From assembly GCA_039936115.1 (NCBI GenBank), contig JBDTIZ010000115.1, forward strand, positions 1-10,130: 10,130 bases of DNA. Direction: 5' to 3'. Source of the stretch: DATIJJ01 sp039936115. GTDB taxonomy: Bacteria > Pseudomonadota > Gammaproteobacteria > DSM-16500. Below are positions 1 through 7,976 of this stretch, in pieces. Within the stretch, counting starts at the first letter, position 1. The number at the start of each line of letters is the position of its first letter. Position numbers and translations under genes: made by a program. Under the pieces are notes generated by a model. It was not told where the DNA came from. It saw nothing but the letters and a program-made list of their open reading frames with translations, and did no database searches.

Positions 1-121
1 AAGTAAAAAAGACTGCAACAACGCCCGTCGTACTCCAGCCTCGCACTTGTTTTTGTCTATTGAATTTCTTTTCATTGCCATTTACTCTAACTCTACGTTT
101 ACCAAATGAGAAAATGAAAAT

Positions 122-2425
122 ATGATCTCCCCACACTTAGATTTAGGAATGAAGCGACTAATCACCGAATGGCGCAATATGTTTTCAACGCGCTACCTGT
201 TAAACGATGTGATCTCAGGCACAGCTGTTGCCTGTGTTGCAATTCCACTCTCATTAGCTATTGCATTAGCGAGTGGTGTGCAACCGGAGATAGGACTCAT
301 CTCTGCTATTATCGCGGGTATCGTGTGCGCTTTATTTGGCGGTGTTCCTCTCGCTGTTAGCGGGCCTGCGGCTGCGATGGCCGTTTTGATTGCGGCTGTC
401 GTTGAAGAGTATGGATTTAGCGGCATGCTTATGGTGGGTTTAGGTTGTGGGATATTACAGTTACTCACCGGTGTGCTAGGCTTTGGAACACTCATACGTT
501 TTATTCCAGTCCCTGTTGTAATGGGATTTACTGCGGGTATTGGCGCTATTATACTTATTGGGCAATTCCCTCGCATACTTGGACTTCCAGCACCCGTAGA
601 CAGTGATATCCTTGGAGTTATTCTTCACGTCAAAAATCTTATTTCACATGCACAATCTGCTGCATTTTGTTTAGCTATGACCACACTTTTAATGACTCTG
701 TTTCTTCCTAAAATCTGGCCGCGTCTTCCCTCTCCCTTATTAGCTGTTATTATTCCATCGATAGCTGCATATTATTTGCATTTATCCGTCGATCTCGTTG
801 GAAATATTCCATCTGATTTGCCCTGGCCTAAATTACCTATCTTTTCTGGTGATTCTGTTGAGTGGTTTGATTTGCTCTCAACTACATTTGTTGTATTTGC
901 TTTAGCATCATTAGAAACTTTATTATCTGCTGGTGCAGTGGATCAGTTAGCTAAAAGTAAACCGCATGATCCTAACCAAGAGCTTATTGGTCAAGGGTTA
1001 GGAAACATCATGACGGCTTTATTTAGCGGCATACCTGTGACAGCAGTTATAGCGCGTTCAGCCCTTAATGTGCATGCGGGTGCTAAAACTCGAAGGTCAT
1101 CCATTTTTCATTCCCTAATATTATTGGCCACAGTTTTTCTGCTATCGCCCATTATGAGCAAAATCCCTATTGCAGTTCTGGCAGGTCTTCTCGTTACAAT
1201 TGCATTACGGATGTGTTCGCCACACGAATTTTTACAACTCTGGCATAGTTCGCGCTCAGATGCAGTCGTCTATCTTATTACCTTCTTTATGATTGTGATT
1301 ATGGGATTATTGTCTGGCATTCAACTCGGTATCATTGCCGCGTTATTGTTGTCAGCGCTGCGTCTTGGCCGAGTGAATATCTATTTTTCTATGAGTCAGC
1401 ATGGTCCGGCGCAATTATCATTAGAAGGCCCTCTCACCTTTCTTTCGGTTGCAAAAATTGATGCCTATGAAAAAAAATTAGCTACAACAAGTTTACCTAG
1501 CGGTTTAATCATTGATTTAACTCGGTTGAAGGCCTTAGATACTTCTGGCGCGAGCCACTTGATTAAATTAATCGAACAACTCGAAGCTAAAAAAATAAAA
1601 TCCGTTTTATACGTTACCGATTCAGACTACATCACGATGTTAACCGCTGTCAGACCTGATATTATGTCTATTATCACGAAGAACGAATTAGAAATGGAAT
1701 CAATATTAGGCATTAAAGATCAGCATCAGCAACTCATTATGGATCGAGTTATTTATGGAATTGAAAAATTCAAGAATAACTTAAATCCTAAACATAAAGC
1801 ACTATTTACATCGCTAGCAAAAAAACAACAACCGCACACTCTATTTATTACCTGTTGTGATAGTCGCATCGATCCCAATTTAATTACTTCTACAAGACCA
1901 GGTGAATTATTTATTGTACGCAATATTGGGAATATTGTTCCCGCCTTTGGTGACGACGAAACTCCTGCAGAAGGTGCAGCCATTGAATACTCTGTTGGTA
2001 TACTAGGTGTTAAACAAATTATAATCTGTGGGCATTCTGAATGTGGTGCCATCGCACAAGTTATCTCAGGAGATATGTTCAGTCCTGAAAATCAAAAAAA
2101 ATATCCGTCTGTTGCGTCATGGCTCTCCACATTGTATGAACTCAAATCACGCTTCAGCAGTAACATTACTTCTGAAAATGCAGCTAAATTGAATGCCAGT
2201 TTACAACTGGCCAATTTGAAAACCTATCCTATCGTTAAGGAAAAACTTGCCAAAGGCGAACTTGTATTGAATGCATTGTATTATGATATTGGCAATGCAG
2301 ATGTCGAAATGTGGGACGAAGTATTAGGCAGATACACAATAATTGGCGAAAGCACACAACCGCTTGTATTTGGCGCAAATCAAATGAGAGGACTTAAATG
2401 GTTGTCCAATTTCAATAAATCTTAA
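122..2425 (+). CDS. SulP-family anion transporter fused to STAS domain and beta-carbonic anhydrase
   Basis: A 767-residue inner-membrane protein with three parts. Residues about 20-410 are a run of hydrophobic helices typical of SulP carriers, including the family-like stretch SGPAAAM at 80-86. Residues about 427-530 form a STAS domain with the DTSG loop at 473-476. Residues about 545-760 are a beta-carbonic anhydrase with all expected active-site residues: C578, D580 and R582 in CCDSR, and H638 and C641 in HSEC. Family knowledge: SulP proteins move bicarbonate, sulfate or other anions, and SulP-carbonic anhydrase fusions are known in bacteria (for example Rv3273 of Mycobacterium tuberculosis). 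The fusion suggests bicarbonate uptake coupled to CO2/HCO3- interconversion on the cytoplasmic side; the transported ion is inferred. I chose the first ATG because it precedes the hydrophobic region. Its ribosome site is weak (GAG at 108-110), and the later in-frame ATG codons at 149 and 179 have no better one. The gene stands alone, well upstream of the pyrimidine operon on the same strand. Confidence 0.93.
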   Translation: MISPHLDLGMKRLITEWRNMFSTRYLLNDVISGTAVACVAIPLSLAIALASGVQPEIGLISAIIAGIVCALFGGVPLAVSGPAAAMAVLIAAVVEEYGFSGMLMVGLGCGILQLLTGVLGFGTLIRFIPVPVVMGFTAGIGAIILIGQFPRILGLPAPVDSDILGVILHVKNLISHAQSAAFCLAMTTLLMTLFLPKIWPRLPSPLLAVIIPSIAAYYLHLSVDLVGNIPSDLPWPKLPIFSGDSVEWFDLLSTTFVVFALASLETLLSAGAVDQLAKSKPHDPNQELIGQGLGNIMTALFSGIPVTAVIARSALNVHAGAKTRRSSIFHSLILLATVFLLSPIMSKIPIAVLAGLLVTIALRMCSPHEFLQLWHSSRSDAVVYLITFFMIVIMGLLSGIQLGIIAALLLSALRLGRVNIYFSMSQHGPAQLSLEGPLTFLSVAKIDAYEKKLATTSLPSGLIIDLTRLKALDTSGASHLIKLIEQLEAKKIKSVLYVTDSDYITMLTAVRPDIMSIITKNELEMESILGIKDQHQQLIMDRVIYGIEKFKNNLNPKHKALFTSLAKKQQPHTLFITCCDSRIDPNLITSTRPGELFIVRNIGNIVPAFGDDETPAEGAAIEYSVGILGVKQIIICGHSECGAIAQVISGDMFSPENQKKYPSVASWLSTLYELKSRFSSNITSENAAKLNASLQLANLKTYPIVKEKLAKGELVLNALYYDIGNADVEMWDEVLGRYTIIGESTQPLVFGANQMRGLKWLSNFNKS

Positions 2426-2462
2426 GTTATTTATTGGTATTGTGTCGAACCCTAAAGAAGGC

Positions 2463-2486
2463 TTTGTTGAAACAAAATATTTTTTT
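2463..2486 (+). terminator. Weak candidate rho-independent terminator after the SulP-carbonic anhydrase gene
   Basis: About 40 nt after the stop codon, TTTGTT and AACAAA can pair as a short AU-rich stem (2463-2468 with 2471-2476; realistically 5 bp with a 4-nt loop). A seven-T run follows at 2480-2486. The position and T-run fit a terminator, but the stem is short and weak. The strong hairpins in the repeat at 2528-2664 could serve instead. Confidence 0.25.
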
Positions 2487-2527
2487 GCAACAGCCTATGT
2501 CGCTCTCTGTTACTGACACTAATTTAT

Positions 2528-2664
2528 TGTCACCCCGCACTTGTTGCGGGGTCCGGGTTTTAAAGATAAAAAAGTCACTTAAAAAACTTATAATGTATTT
2601 ATATTATTTCAAGCCCAGACCCCGCAACAAGTGCGGGGTGACAGTGGTAGGTGCGGGGTGACAG
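2528..2664. repeat. Nested inverted repeat (REPIN-like palindromic element) with a third partial copy
   Basis: Two 33-nt arms, 2528-2560 and 2611-2643, are inverted copies matching at 31 of 33 positions and separated by a 50-nt AT-rich spacer. Each arm is also a palindrome: ACCCCGCA and TGCGGGGT form a perfect 8-bp stem around a 5-nt loop (2532-2552 and 2619-2639). A third, partial copy follows: the 14 nt GTGCGGGGTGACAG at 2631-2644 recur directly at 2651-2664, offset by 20 nt. The GC-rich arms contrast sharply with the AT-rich surroundings. Two inverted copies of a small palindrome is the layout of REP doublets (REPINs), which are usually dispersed in many copies. Copy number elsewhere cannot be seen here. 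The hairpins could also act as a two-way terminator between the converging genes on either side. Confidence 0.85.
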
Positions 2665-3467
2665 AAAATAGACATTAAAACAATTTTGATAAGCAGTCGT
2701 CAGGCGTTTAACGGAGTCAGGTGCGATGATACCTTTACGCTTATCACAAAAATTATGAAAACGTATTATCAATTCCCTAATTCTGTTCTCACTATTTTTC
2801 TGCATGTATTCAAGAAAACCCGGTACTCTTAATGCAACTGAAGTCAGTTTCTGTTTTCGGACTCTCTCACGTTCTAAAACAGTAGCCTTACTTCACTATG
2901 AAAAATAGTCGCCTCTGCTATAGCGGAAATCTGACTTACAGGAACGATGCTCGCACCTAATATGGCTGCGTGAGCAGCTCTTTTTTTCGCAATCAATTCA
3001 CTAATGTTGATGCCAAACGATAATGTTTTATCTTGAAGAGGGCCTGCTTCTTTATAAAGCTCGGTGAGCTCGTTTAAAGCAATGTTTGTGTGCCGCAAAT
3101 CAATTTTATTGGGTGTTCGTTCAGCTGATTTTTTTGGAGCAAAATTATTGAGTTCTCGACAAATGAGTGCAAGACAAATTGCATATTTATTTTCATTTGG
3201 TTCATGTTTATCGTAGCCATTCTTAAAAAGATGAGTGAGCTCATAAAGCTTAGCAGTATTTTTAACTTTGACTGCACCAGATGGCTTATCAGGCAGCTCA
3301 TTATCAAAAGAAAAAGCTTCACTCACAAGAGGGTGACGTGATTTTTTGCGGAATGCTCTTCCCAATCCGCCATCTTTATTGCGGTCAGTATTCTCATTTC
3401 TATTTAATAAACTATAAAGCTCAGTATCGGACTTTGGGAAGCCTTGTATTCATCTTGCAATCGACAT
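2599..3467 (-). pseudogene. Decayed gene of unknown function, broken by an early stop and a frameshift
   Basis: Three minus-strand pieces line up as one former gene. Piece 1 starts at the ATG at 3467-3465 and stops after five codons at a TGA (3452-3450). The same frame then runs open to the TAG at 2876-2874, giving a continuous sequence that includes SDTELYSLLN, GRAFRKKSRHPLVSEAF and KNTAKLYELTHLFKNGYDK. Near 2877-2892 the protein-like sequence moves to another frame (SKATVLERERVRKQKL, FLEYMQKNSENRIRELI), open to a TAA at 2599-2601. The shift fits a 1-nt deletion: the span of 869 nt becomes 290 codons if one base is restored. The last codons run into the palindromic repeat, so the original C-terminus is probably lost. 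The region from the TTG at 3365 to 2874 alone gives a 163-residue frame with no convincing start site. The predicted protein is helical, polar and lysine-rich, with no signal peptide or membrane segment that I can see. I do not recognise the family. An accessory protein such as a secreted effector is possible but unsupported. Confidence 0.6.
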
Positions 3468-3542
3468 TTTTTTGTTCTCGCAGGTATGAAAAAATAGGCG
3501 CTTAAGTGATTAAGGCATTTAAGTTAGCCCTCAAGCCTACCC

Positions 3543-3598
3543 TAAAAAATAAAAAAAACAAAAAAGTCTTATTCGTTAAGCCCACTTCAGTATAGAAT
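3543..3598 (+). promoter_or_regulatory. Candidate sigma70-type promoter of the carA-carB-pyrB-pyrI-pyrC operon
   Basis: TATAGAAT at 3591-3598 contains TAGAAT (5 of 6 matches to the -10 consensus) and overlaps TATAGA. The -35 region, around 3568-3575 (CTTATTCG), is poor. A-rich tracts at 3543-3565 lie where an UP element would sit and may compensate. Transcription starting near 3604 would leave a leader of about 55 nt before the carA start at 3660. I see no clear attenuator hairpin with a T-run in that leader. Confidence 0.45.
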
Positions 3599-3648
3599 GC
3601 TCTTTGCGTGTATCTACTTGAGCATTAATTCACCACATTTATTGAAAT

Positions 3649-3656
3649 GGGAAGAG
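3649..3656 (+). promoter_or_regulatory. Ribosome binding site that fixes the carA start
   Basis: GGGAAGAG lies just before the ATG at 3660, with GGAAG ending 5 nt upstream of it. The alternative in-frame ATG at 3597 overlaps the -10 box, so it would not be within the transcript. It would also add 21 residues that are absent from the CarA family. Confidence 0.6.
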
Positions 3657-3659
3657 ACA

Positions 3660-4721
3660 ATGCAATTCATTCAAGCGCAATTAGTTTTGGAAACAGGCGA
3701 AGTTTTTAAAGGCACTGCAGAAGCGTCGCAACAACCTATTTGTTATGGCGAAGTGGTATTTAATACAGGGATGGTAGGTTATGTTGAATCATTAACAGAC
3801 CCCTCTTATTCCGGCCAAATTTTAGTTTTTACTTATCCATTGATCGGAAATTACGGCGTTTCAGATAGTTCTAAATGGGAATCAGAAACCATTCATGTAA
3901 AAGGTGTGGTTTTTTCGGAATTAGCAGAACACTATTCAAATCACAGCGCAAAACAATCTTTATTATCCTGGTTACAAGAAAAAAATATTCCTTTTATTGT
4001 GAATGTCGATACGCGTGCGCTGACCAAACGTCTGCGCAGTCAAGGTGTTATTCCCGGCGCGATCGCATTAGGCGACACGTTGCCGCAAGAATTCGAAGAT
4101 TTTTCCAAAGTCGATTGGGTGAAAAAAGTTTCGATCAAAGAGCCTCGTATGTATGGTGCGGGTGAAAAAACAGTCATAGTCGTTGACTGTGGCATTAAGG
4201 AAAATATCATTCGTTCATTGACACGTTTTCCCATTCAGATAAAACGCGTGCCATATAATTACGATTATACCAATGAACAATATGACGGTGTTTTTCTGTC
4301 AAATGGTCCAGGCGATCCAACGCATTGCAAAGAAACGATTACGATTTTACAAAAAGCTATGCGCAGTGAAAAACCTATTTTTGGCATCTGCCTAGGCACG
4401 CAGTTGATGGCATTAGCTGTCGGTGCTTCGACCTATAAATTACCCTTCGGACATCGCTCTCATAACCAGCCTTGTATGGATGCATCATCACAACAGTGCT
4501 ATTTAACCTCACAAAATCACAGTTATGCGGTTGATGAAAAAACATTGCCAACTGATTGGCAAGTCACTTTCAGAAATTTAAATGATCAAAGTGTTGAAGG
4601 CATTGAACATAAAAAACTGCCTTTTTTTGCTGTGCAATTTCATCCAGAAGCAGCACCAGGCCCACTGGATACACAATGGTTATTTGAAAAATTTTATGAT
4701 GTCATCTCGATGAGAAAGTAA
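3660..4721 (+). CDS. carA: Carbamoyl-phosphate synthetase small (glutaminase) subunit
   Basis: 353 residues from the ATG at 3660. The protein hydrolyses glutamine and passes ammonia to CarB for carbamoyl phosphate synthesis. The N-terminal CPSase small-chain domain (about 1-150) contains GEVVFNTGMVGYVESLTDPS. The C-terminal half is a class I glutamine amidotransferase with nucleophile C244 in GICLG, and H328 and E330 in HPEA. The Cys-to-His spacing of 84 equals that of E. coli (C269/H353). The protein is a little shorter than the E. coli enzyme (382 aa), mainly because the link between its two domains is shorter. After the nucleophile the motif reads GICLGTQ where E. coli has GICLGHQ, and it continues GHRSHNQPC, closer to animal CAD (GNRGHNQPC) than to E. 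coli (GHHGGNHPV). The longer frame from 3597 is rejected on promoter and family grounds. carB begins 2 nt after the stop, so translation of the two is probably coupled. Confidence 0.96.
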   Translation: MQFIQAQLVLETGEVFKGTAEASQQPICYGEVVFNTGMVGYVESLTDPSYSGQILVFTYPLIGNYGVSDSSKWESETIHVKGVVFSELAEHYSNHSAKQSLLSWLQEKNIPFIVNVDTRALTKRLRSQGVIPGAIALGDTLPQEFEDFSKVDWVKKVSIKEPRMYGAGEKTVIVVDCGIKENIIRSLTRFPIQIKRVPYNYDYTNEQYDGVFLSNGPGDPTHCKETITILQKAMRSEKPIFGICLGTQLMALAVGASTYKLPFGHRSHNQPCMDASSQQCYLTSQNHSYAVDEKTLPTDWQVTFRNLNDQSVEGIEHKKLPFFAVQFHPEAAPGPLDTQWLFEKFYDVISMRK

Positions 4722-4723
4722 TT

Positions 4724-7700
4724 ATGCGCTTAACATGCAAAAAAGTGTTGATACTAGGATCAGGCGGTTTACGAATCGGTCAAGCGGGTGAATTTGATTA
4801 TTCAGGATCGCAAGCCATCAAAGCATTAAAGCAAGAAGGGATTAAAACAATTTTAGTGAATCCCAATATTGCAACAGTGCAAACAGATCCAGAAATGGCA
4901 GATGAAGTTTATTTGCAACCACTGACGCTGAATGTGGTCACCAGTATTATTCAAAAAGAAAAGCCGGATTCGATTTTATTAGGATTTGGCGGGCAAACAG
5001 CGCTAAATCTTGGTTTATTATTAGATGAAGCAGGTGTGCTGGAAAACGAAAATGTTGCAGTGCTCGGCACACCGATTGAAGCCATCAGACAAACAGAAGA
5101 TCGCGATATTTTCAAACGTAAATTAGAATCCATTGGCGTCAAGTCACCTAAAAGTTATTGCGTCACCAATGTTGTTGATGCATTAAGTGCAGCAGAAAAT
5201 ATTGGTTACCCTGTGATGATGCGTTCTGGATTTTCATTAGGAGGGCTGGGATCGGGCCGTATTGACTCAGCTGCGGAACTCAGTGAACGCGCAAAAGAAT
5301 CCTTCGCCGCATCGCCACAAATTTTAATTGAAGAATATCTATTTGGTTGGAAAGAGTTTGAATATGAGATTGTGCGCGATTCTGCTGGAAATACGTTAAC
5401 CATTTGCAATATGGAAAATATGGATCCGATGGGGATTCATACTGGCGAAAGTATAGTAGTCGCTCCCGCACAGACGTTAACGAATGAAGAGCATCAAATA
5501 CTTCGAAATATAGCCATCAAAGTCGCGAATCATTTTGGTATTGTGGGTGAGTGCAATATTCAATATGCAGTGAATCCAATCAATGGCGATTATCGCGTGA
5601 TTGAAGTCAATGCAAGATTATCGCGTTCAAGTGCACTTGCATCAAAAGCAACAGGTTATCCACTGGCATTTGTTGCAGCTAAGCTTGCCTTAGGTTGGCA
5701 ATTACATGAAATCATTAACGGCGTGACACAAAAAACCAGCGCTTTCTTCGAACCCGCATTAGATTATTTAGTCGTAAAAATCCCACGTTGGGATACACAA
5801 AAATTAAAAAGCGCCGGCAGAACAATCGGCACAGAAATGAAAAGTGTCGGCGAAGTAATGGGAATCGGACGGTCGTTTCCGGAAGCGTTACAAAAAGCTG
5901 TCGGCATGTTGAACATCGGCGCATCTTGCTTGAATGATTATCCAGAAAAAATTGCCGATACTAAATTCGAAATTGCAAATCCAACAGATCGCAGAGTGTT
6001 TGCACTGTATCAATATTTTATGCATGGGGGAACGGTTGATGAAGCCCATCGTTTAAGTCAAATTGATTCATGGTTTTTATTTCATATTGCAAAAATTGCA
6101 GCACTCGAAAAGCAACTTAAACAAGAAAAATGTACGGATGATTTACTGCGCAAGGCTAAGCAGTTTGGTTTATCAGACAAAGTTATCGGTCAGTTGCAAA
6201 ACTTAACTGAAACAGATATTCGTCAATGGCGAAAAAAAGCGGGCATATTTCCTGTTGCAAAACAGATTGATACGTTGGCGGGAGAATTTGTTGCGCAAAC
6301 AAATTATTTATATTTGACGTATCACGGAACAGAGCAAGATGTCGATGCTGCAGGTAATGATTCTGTGTTGGTGCTCGGTTCTGGACCTTATTCGATTGGT
6401 TCATCAGTTGAATTTGATTGGTGTGCAGTCAATACATCGCGAACCTTACGATCGCTCGGTAAAAAAGCCATTTTAGTAAATTCAAATCCCGAGACAGTTT
6501 CAACTGATTATGATGAATCAGATCGTCTGTACTTCGAGCAACTGACATTTGAGCGTATCCAAGATATCGCTGATATTGAGCAACCAATGGGTATTGTTGT
6601 TTCTGTAGGTGGGCAAATTGCAAATAATCTCGCGATGCCATTGGCAAAAGCCGGATATCATTTGTTAGGTACGGCGGCTGAAGATATTGATCGTGCTGAA
6701 AATCGAGAAAAATTTTCGGCACTCCTAAATGAACTTGGTATTGATCAACCAGCATGGCAGCGTGTGACGCATTTAGAAAATGCCAAAGCCTTTGCAAAAG
6801 AAATTGGTTATCCAGTGCTCATTCGACCATCTTATATTTTATCCGGTGCCGCGATGAATGTGGCATTTGATGATACATCTTTGCAACAGTACTTATTGCA
6901 AGCTTCACTCGTTTCACCAGAACACCCCGTCGTTATTTCCAAATTTATTCAAGACGCCAAAGAATTGGAAATAGATGGTGTTGCAAAAGACGGTGAAATC
7001 ATTATTCAAGCAATCAATGAACATATTGAAAACGCAGGTGTACATTCAGGTGATGCGACATTAGTTTTACCTCCGCAAAATTTATATCTTGAAACAATAC
7101 GACGCACGAAAAAAATCACGAGAAACATTGTGCGCGCATTAAAAATTACTGGACCGTTTAATATTCAATTTATTGCAAGACATAATCATATCCAAGTGAT
7201 TGAATGCAATTTACGTGCTTCGCGTTCGTTACCATTCGTTTCGAAAGTAACGAATCATAATTTTATTGAAATTTCGACGAAAGCAATGCTAAACATAAAT
7301 TGTAATGATCATTATGAAACATTGGAACTTGATTATGTGGGTGTTAAGGCACCACAATTTTCCTATCAACGATTAAAAGGTGCAGATCCGGTAGCGCATG
7401 TTGAGATGGCATCAACGGGTGAAGTGGCTTGTCTTGGTGAAAATCTACATGATGCTTTTTGGCGAGCGTGGCTTGCATCAGAGCAAAGCATTGTAAATAA
7501 CACTATGTTGATTTCAATTGCGGATCCCTACAAAGCAAAATTACTACCGCAACTTAATATTTTAGAAAATCAGGGCTGGAAAATCTTCAGTACGGAAGGC
7601 ACACACTCGTTTCTTTTCAAAAATGGTGTTGCCACTTATTTTGTTTATAAAGCCAGTGAAAAAGTGGAACCTAACATCAGAACTATCATAACCCAACGCA

Positions 7701-7933
7701 AAATTGATTTAATTATTAATATACCGAACAATCAGAAGCCGAGTAATCAAACGGACGGTTTTAAAATTAGAAGATTAGCGATTGATCATCACATTGCACT
7801 GATTACGAACGTGCAAAAAGCTCAGATCATGTTGCAATGTTTAATTGATTTAAAAGGCAAACCTTTAGTGGTGCGTTCATGGCGTGAGATTGTGAGTGGG
7901 GAATTGAAGGAGAGGCAAACGGTTCAGTTGTAA
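4724..7933 (+). CDS. carB: Carbamoyl-phosphate synthetase large subunit, CAD-like type
   Basis: 1069 residues, full length for the family (E. coli 1073). It makes carbamoyl phosphate from bicarbonate, CarA-derived ammonia and two ATP. The order is: first pre-ATP-grasp domain with GSGGLRIGQAGEFDYSG at 12-28; first ATP-grasp domain (about 130-400) with EVNARLSRSS from 294; oligomerisation region (about 400-540); second synthetase half from about 545 with SSVEFDWCAV and NPETVSTDYD; second ATP-grasp domain with IECNLRASRS; and a C-terminal MGS-like regulatory domain (about 930-1060). Many signature stretches match animal CAD rather than E. coli: EVNARLSRSS (E. coli EMNPRVSRSS), VKIPRWD at 351-357, KQIDT from 513 followed by TNYLYLTYHG, and GVKAPQFSYQRLKGAD. 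These comparisons are from memory of the reference proteins. All core domains look intact. The start at 4724 follows carA by 2 nt, with only a weak purine-rich ribosome site inside the end of carA. Confidence 0.97.
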   Translation: MRLTCKKVLILGSGGLRIGQAGEFDYSGSQAIKALKQEGIKTILVNPNIATVQTDPEMADEVYLQPLTLNVVTSIIQKEKPDSILLGFGGQTALNLGLLLDEAGVLENENVAVLGTPIEAIRQTEDRDIFKRKLESIGVKSPKSYCVTNVVDALSAAENIGYPVMMRSGFSLGGLGSGRIDSAAELSERAKESFAASPQILIEEYLFGWKEFEYEIVRDSAGNTLTICNMENMDPMGIHTGESIVVAPAQTLTNEEHQILRNIAIKVANHFGIVGECNIQYAVNPINGDYRVIEVNARLSRSSALASKATGYPLAFVAAKLALGWQLHEIINGVTQKTSAFFEPALDYLVVKIPRWDTQKLKSAGRTIGTEMKSVGEVMGIGRSFPEALQKAVGMLNIGASCLNDYPEKIADTKFEIANPTDRRVFALYQYFMHGGTVDEAHRLSQIDSWFLFHIAKIAALEKQLKQEKCTDDLLRKAKQFGLSDKVIGQLQNLTETDIRQWRKKAGIFPVAKQIDTLAGEFVAQTNYLYLTYHGTEQDVDAAGNDSVLVLGSGPYSIGSSVEFDWCAVNTSRTLRSLGKKAILVNSNPETVSTDYDESDRLYFEQLTFERIQDIADIEQPMGIVVSVGGQIANNLAMPLAKAGYHLLGTAAEDIDRAENREKFSALLNELGIDQPAWQRVTHLENAKAFAKEIGYPVLIRPSYILSGAAMNVAFDDTSLQQYLLQASLVSPEHPVVISKFIQDAKELEIDGVAKDGEIIIQAINEHIENAGVHSGDATLVLPPQNLYLETIRRTKKITRNIVRALKITGPFNIQFIARHNHIQVIECNLRASRSLPFVSKVTNHNFIEISTKAMLNINCNDHYETLELDYVGVKAPQFSYQRLKGADPVAHVEMASTGEVACLGENLHDAFWRAWLASEQSIVNNTMLISIADPYKAKLLPQLNILENQGWKIFSTEGTHSFLFKNGVATYFVYKASEKVEPNIRTIITQRKIDLIINIPNNQKPSNQTDGFKIRRLAIDHHIALITNVQKAQIMLQCLIDLKGKPLVVRSWREIVSGELKERQTVQL

Positions 7934-7976
7934 TAACTCTTATGTCTTGCAACTGATCTGGCATTCAGAACGCATA

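Noticed and set aside
15..54. Possible worn copy of the CCCCGCACTTGTTG repeat (GCAACAA and CCTCGCACTTGTT)
   Set aside because: The matches are short and lack the paired hairpin stems. It could be a decayed relic, but the support is too thin.
60..88. Possible promoter for the SulP gene (TTGAAT, 17 nt, TACTCT)
   Set aside because: The -10 hexamer matches consensus at only 3 of 6 positions, too weak to annotate.
106..125. Two tiny start-stop frames (Met-Arg-Lys and Met-Lys-Ile) just before the SulP start, the second overlapping it
   Set aside because: Three-codon frames are expected by chance in A-rich DNA, and neither has a ribosome site. A regulatory role cannot be argued from sequence alone.
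2434..2661. Plus-strand frame of 75 codons after the SulP gene
   Set aside because: It runs through the palindromic repeat, has no ribosome site and no protein-like composition. It is a chance frame.
3281..3505. Plus-strand frame of 74 codons before carA
   Set aside because: It lies opposite the decayed minus-strand gene, which reads far more like protein, and it lacks a ribosome site.
4040..4234. Minus-strand frames opposite carA and carB (also 5206-5409 and 6429-6797)
   Set aside because: They are antisense shadows of highly conserved genes, with no start signals or family features of their own.
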